Assembly (NCBI GenBank): GCA_015486705.1
Contig: WFRG01000003.1
Coordinates: 1 to 16,317, forward strand
Direction: 5' to 3'
Origin: Hippea sp.
Lineage (GTDB): Bacteria > Campylobacterota_A > Desulfurellia > Desulfurellales > Hippeaceae
DNA length: 16,317 nucleotides
The notes under the pieces are model-generated. The model was not told where the DNA came from and searched no databases. It saw nothing but the letters and a program-made list of their open reading frames with translations. The translations under genes and the position numbers were made by a program. The first letter of the stretch is position 1, and each line of letters begins with the position of its first letter. Positions 14,232 to 16,317 of the stretch are shown here, one piece after another.

Positions 14232-16317
14232 ATGACCAAAAACACTTTAATAGAAACGCTTAATAAACTAGAAAGCTCCCTGTTTAGGGAGCTTTTTTTT
14301 AATAACAAAAAAGAAGCAGAAAAACTTTTAAAAAAACAAGAATCGATTTTAAAGTTCAAAAAAACTGCAAACTGGCTTTTAAAGGACATAAATTCATTAA
14401 ACCTATCAAAAAGAGTAATAGAAACACTTAAAAATAGAGGTATCGGTAAGATACTCGATTTAGTTTATCTAAAACCTTTGAGGGTTGAAGATTATGCGTT
14501 TAAAAACCCTAAGGAGGTAAAAAACGGCGATTATGTAGCAATTAAAGGCATTGTCGTCTCAAAAAATAGGGGAAACAAGGTTCTAAGTTTAATAGTCAAT
14601 GTTCAAGGCATGCACATAAGGTGTAACTGGTTTAACATCACACCGTATCTTAGAAAACTCATAAACTCTATAAACCTTGGAGATGAGCTTGTCTTTTTGG
14701 GAAAGATAAATGTTGATGGGTTTATCAGGCAGCTCAATCATCCAAAGATAGAAAATCCAAAAGATTTTGATGAATTCAAGAAAATTGTATATCCATCTGT
14801 AGGTAATTTGAGAAATTCCACAATTCAAAAAGTCATAAGCCAAGCTTTGGAAATAGCTCCTAAAAAACCTTATGAATGGTTGCCGTACTCATCCATTGTA
14901 AAAAACGACCTATGTTTTTTTAGTGAAACTTTAGAGCAGATGCACACTGCAGGCAATTTTGACAATATAGAGAAAAGATTAAAGTACGAGGAGCTGTTCT
15001 TGCTGCTCTTTGCGCTAAAATTACAGGAGAAGAAACTCAAAAGCCACACAGCACCGTCTATAACAGTTAATAAAGAATTTTTAAAAGAAATCAAAAAAAC
15101 CCTGCCGTTTCAGTTAACAAATGGACAAGACAAGGCTTTAGAAGAGATATTGAATGATTTAAAAAACGACAGACCTATGCTTAGGCTCTTGCAGGGCGAT
15201 GTAGGATGCGGCAAAACCATAGTGAGCTTAATTGCAGCCTTGGTTGTAGTGAAAAACGGCTATCAAACAGCCATAATGGCACCAACCCAGCCCCTTGCTA
15301 CACAATTTTTCGAGCAAGCAAAATCGCTTTTTGAAAAGTTTGGATATTCTGTAGAACTTTTGATTAGTCCAACTAAAAACAAGAAAAAGATATATGAACA
15401 ACTAAAAAACGGTGAAATAAACTGCATAGTAGGCACTCATGCCCTCTTGCAAGAGAATGTGGAGTTTAAAAAGTTGGGCTTTATCGTTATAGACGAGCAA
15501 CATAGGTTTGGAGTTGAACAGAGAAAGACATTATCAAAAAAAGGGAGTTTTCCGCATGTTCTCATAATGAGTGCAACCCCTATTCCGAGAAGCTTGTCAA
15601 TGGTGCTCTATTCAAAAGCATCTCTAAGTACAATAAAAGAAAAACCAAAAAACAGAGGAAAACTAACAACGCTTCACTTTTTCAAGAAAGATTCAAAAAA
15701 AGCCTATCAAATAGCCATTGAAGAGATTAGAAAAAAACACCAAGTTTATGTAATCGCACCGCTAATTGAAGAATCTGAACATTTTGAAAATGTAGAAGCG
15801 GCAAAAAGGTTGTTTGAGTCTTTGAAAAGCACTTATTTTAAGAATTTTAAAATATCGCTTCTCCATGGCAAGTTGAAGAGTGAAGATAAAGAAAAAATGA
15901 TACTTGAGTTCAAAGAAGGAAAAATAGACTGCCTTGTGAGCACAACGGTTGTAGAAGTCGGTATTGATTCACCGAATGCAACTGTCATTATAGTAGAGAA
16001 TGCCGAAAGATTCGGTTTGTCTCAACTTCATCAATTAAGAGGTCGTGTTGGTAGAAGTAATTTAGACAGTTATGCCATTTTTATCACAGACAACAAATTA
16101 ACGGAAAATGCCCGCAAAAGGATAAAAGCACTTTTAAAGACAAACGACGGGTTTGAAATAGCAGAGATGGACTTTAAGCTGAGGGGCTCAGGAGAAATCT
16201 TAGGAGTAAAGCAACATGGCAGAGACCTTGTATACACAGATATTATAAAAGACAAAGAATTGATAAAAAGCGTTAAAGGTGATATTGAAACGCTGATTGA
16301 AAAAGGTTATCCTTTCA
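14232..16317 (+). CDS. recG: ATP-dependent DNA helicase RecG (3' end outside window)
   Basis: Double-stranded DNA translocase that reverses stalled replication forks and processes recombination intermediates. The 695 visible residues are open from ATG 14232 to the window edge. An N-terminal helical extension of about 50 residues is followed by an SLNLSKRVIETLKNRGIGKILDLVYLKP element and the OB-fold wedge domain (about 90-185). Helicase motifs then follow: GDVGCGKT (Walker A, with Cys where Ser is common), APTQPLATQ, DEQHRFGV, SATPIPRS, VSTTVVEVGIDSPNA, and ERFGLSQLHQLRGRVGRS. LRGSGEILGVKQHG follows in the C-terminal region. The ATG has no Shine-Dalgarno and abuts the nitroreductase TAA, suggesting re-initiation. 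No other ATG, GTG or TTG in frame occurs for about 80 codons, so this start is favoured even though a terminator-like hairpin lies within codons 14-23. E. coli RecG is 693 residues, so this one is longer. Confidence 0.93.
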   Translation, partial: MTKNTLIETLNKLESSLFRELFFNNKKEAEKLLKKQESILKFKKTANWLLKDINSLNLSKRVIETLKNRGIGKILDLVYLKPLRVEDYAFKNPKEVKNGDYVAIKGIVVSKNRGNKVLSLIVNVQGMHIRCNWFNITPYLRKLINSINLGDELVFLGKINVDGFIRQLNHPKIENPKDFDEFKKIVYPSVGNLRNSTIQKVISQALEIAPKKPYEWLPYSSIVKNDLCFFSETLEQMHTAGNFDNIEKRLKYEELFLLLFALKLQEKKLKSHTAPSITVNKEFLKEIKKTLPFQLTNGQDKALEEILNDLKNDRPMLRLLQGDVGCGKTIVSLIAALVVVKNGYQTAIMAPTQPLATQFFEQAKSLFEKFGYSVELLISPTKNKKKIYEQLKNGEINCIVGTHALLQENVEFKKLGFIVIDEQHRFGVEQRKTLSKKGSFPHVLIMSATPIPRSLSMVLYSKASLSTIKEKPKNRGKLTTLHFFKKDSKKAYQIAIEEIRKKHQVYVIAPLIEESEHFENVEAAKRLFESLKSTYFKNFKISLLHGKLKSEDKEKMILEFKEGKIDCLVSTTVVEVGIDSPNATVIIVENAERFGLSQLHQLRGRVGRSNLDSYAIFITDNKLTENARKRIKALLKTNDGFEIAEMDFKLRGSGEILGVKQHGRDLVYTDIIKDKELIKSVKGDIETLIEKGYPF
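14272..14300 (+). terminator. Perfect terminator-like hairpin inside the start of recG
   Basis: AAAGCTCCCT (14272-14281) and AGGGAGCTTT (14286-14295) form a perfect 10-bp stem around a GTTT loop, followed by Ts through 14300 (eight consecutive Ts, three of them in the stem). This is a textbook rho-independent terminator. It begins 40 bases after the nitroreductase stop, yet it is in the recG reading frame, coding ESSLFRELFF. It could end the upstream transcript, attenuate recG, or be masked by ribosomes translating recG. Confidence 0.7.

Noticed and set aside
1..16317. Mobile elements, phage genes, CRISPR repeats, toxin-antitoxin pairs, tRNA or rRNA genes
   Set aside because: None seen by eye on either strand; intergenic space totals only a few hundred bases and is described in the features.

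Overview
This is a low-GC, gene-dense bacterial chromosome segment. It carries no mobile element, CRISPR array, tRNA or rRNA that I can recognise. AGA/AGG arginine and ATA isoleucine codons are frequent, as in many thermophiles. A monomeric NADP-type isocitrate dehydrogenase sits directly upstream of a four-subunit 2-oxoacid:ferredoxin oxidoreductase. With the other genes present, this suggests a Desulfurella/Hippea-type (Desulfurellia) or related Campylobacterota-like organism. That placement is inference from gene content and was not tested against any database.

The layout is two divergent blocks around a 185-base control region (about 5667-5851). The minus-strand block reads leftward: icd (monomeric isocitrate dehydrogenase), then korD, korA, korB and korC/G (ferredoxin, alpha, TPP-binding beta and gamma subunits). 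A strong intrinsic terminator follows, and then the 5' end of speE (spermidine synthase), which is cut by the window edge. Icd and Kor catalyse consecutive reversible steps between isocitrate, 2-oxoglutarate and succinyl-CoA. They can run oxidatively, or reductively for CO2 fixation.

The plus-strand block is a tight run of ten co-directional genes with very small gaps or overlaps: an M50 site-2 protease, an AmmeMemoRadiSam-type radical SAM enzyme, a hypoxanthine phosphoribosyltransferase, a PP-loop tRNA-thiolation-like ATPase, prfA, ychF, ribF, a UbiD-family decarboxylase, a nitroreductase, and recG (3' end outside the window). RibF makes FMN/FAD, and the next two genes encode enzymes of FMN-dependent families. 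prfA and ychF concern translation.

The most interesting non-coding signals are three hairpins. A perfect 10-bp terminator hairpin with a T-run lies inside the first 25 codons of recG. The terminator after the kor genes ends a few bases before the speE ribosome binding site, so speE can only be expressed by passing it. A smaller GC hairpin sits between icd and korD. The sequence also supports correcting several starts: a TTG start with a perfect Shine-Dalgarno for the M50 protease, a GTG start for the phosphoribosyltransferase, and internal ATGs for icd and korD. No whole new biological system is evident; this is mainly core metabolism and housekeeping with some unusual control signals.
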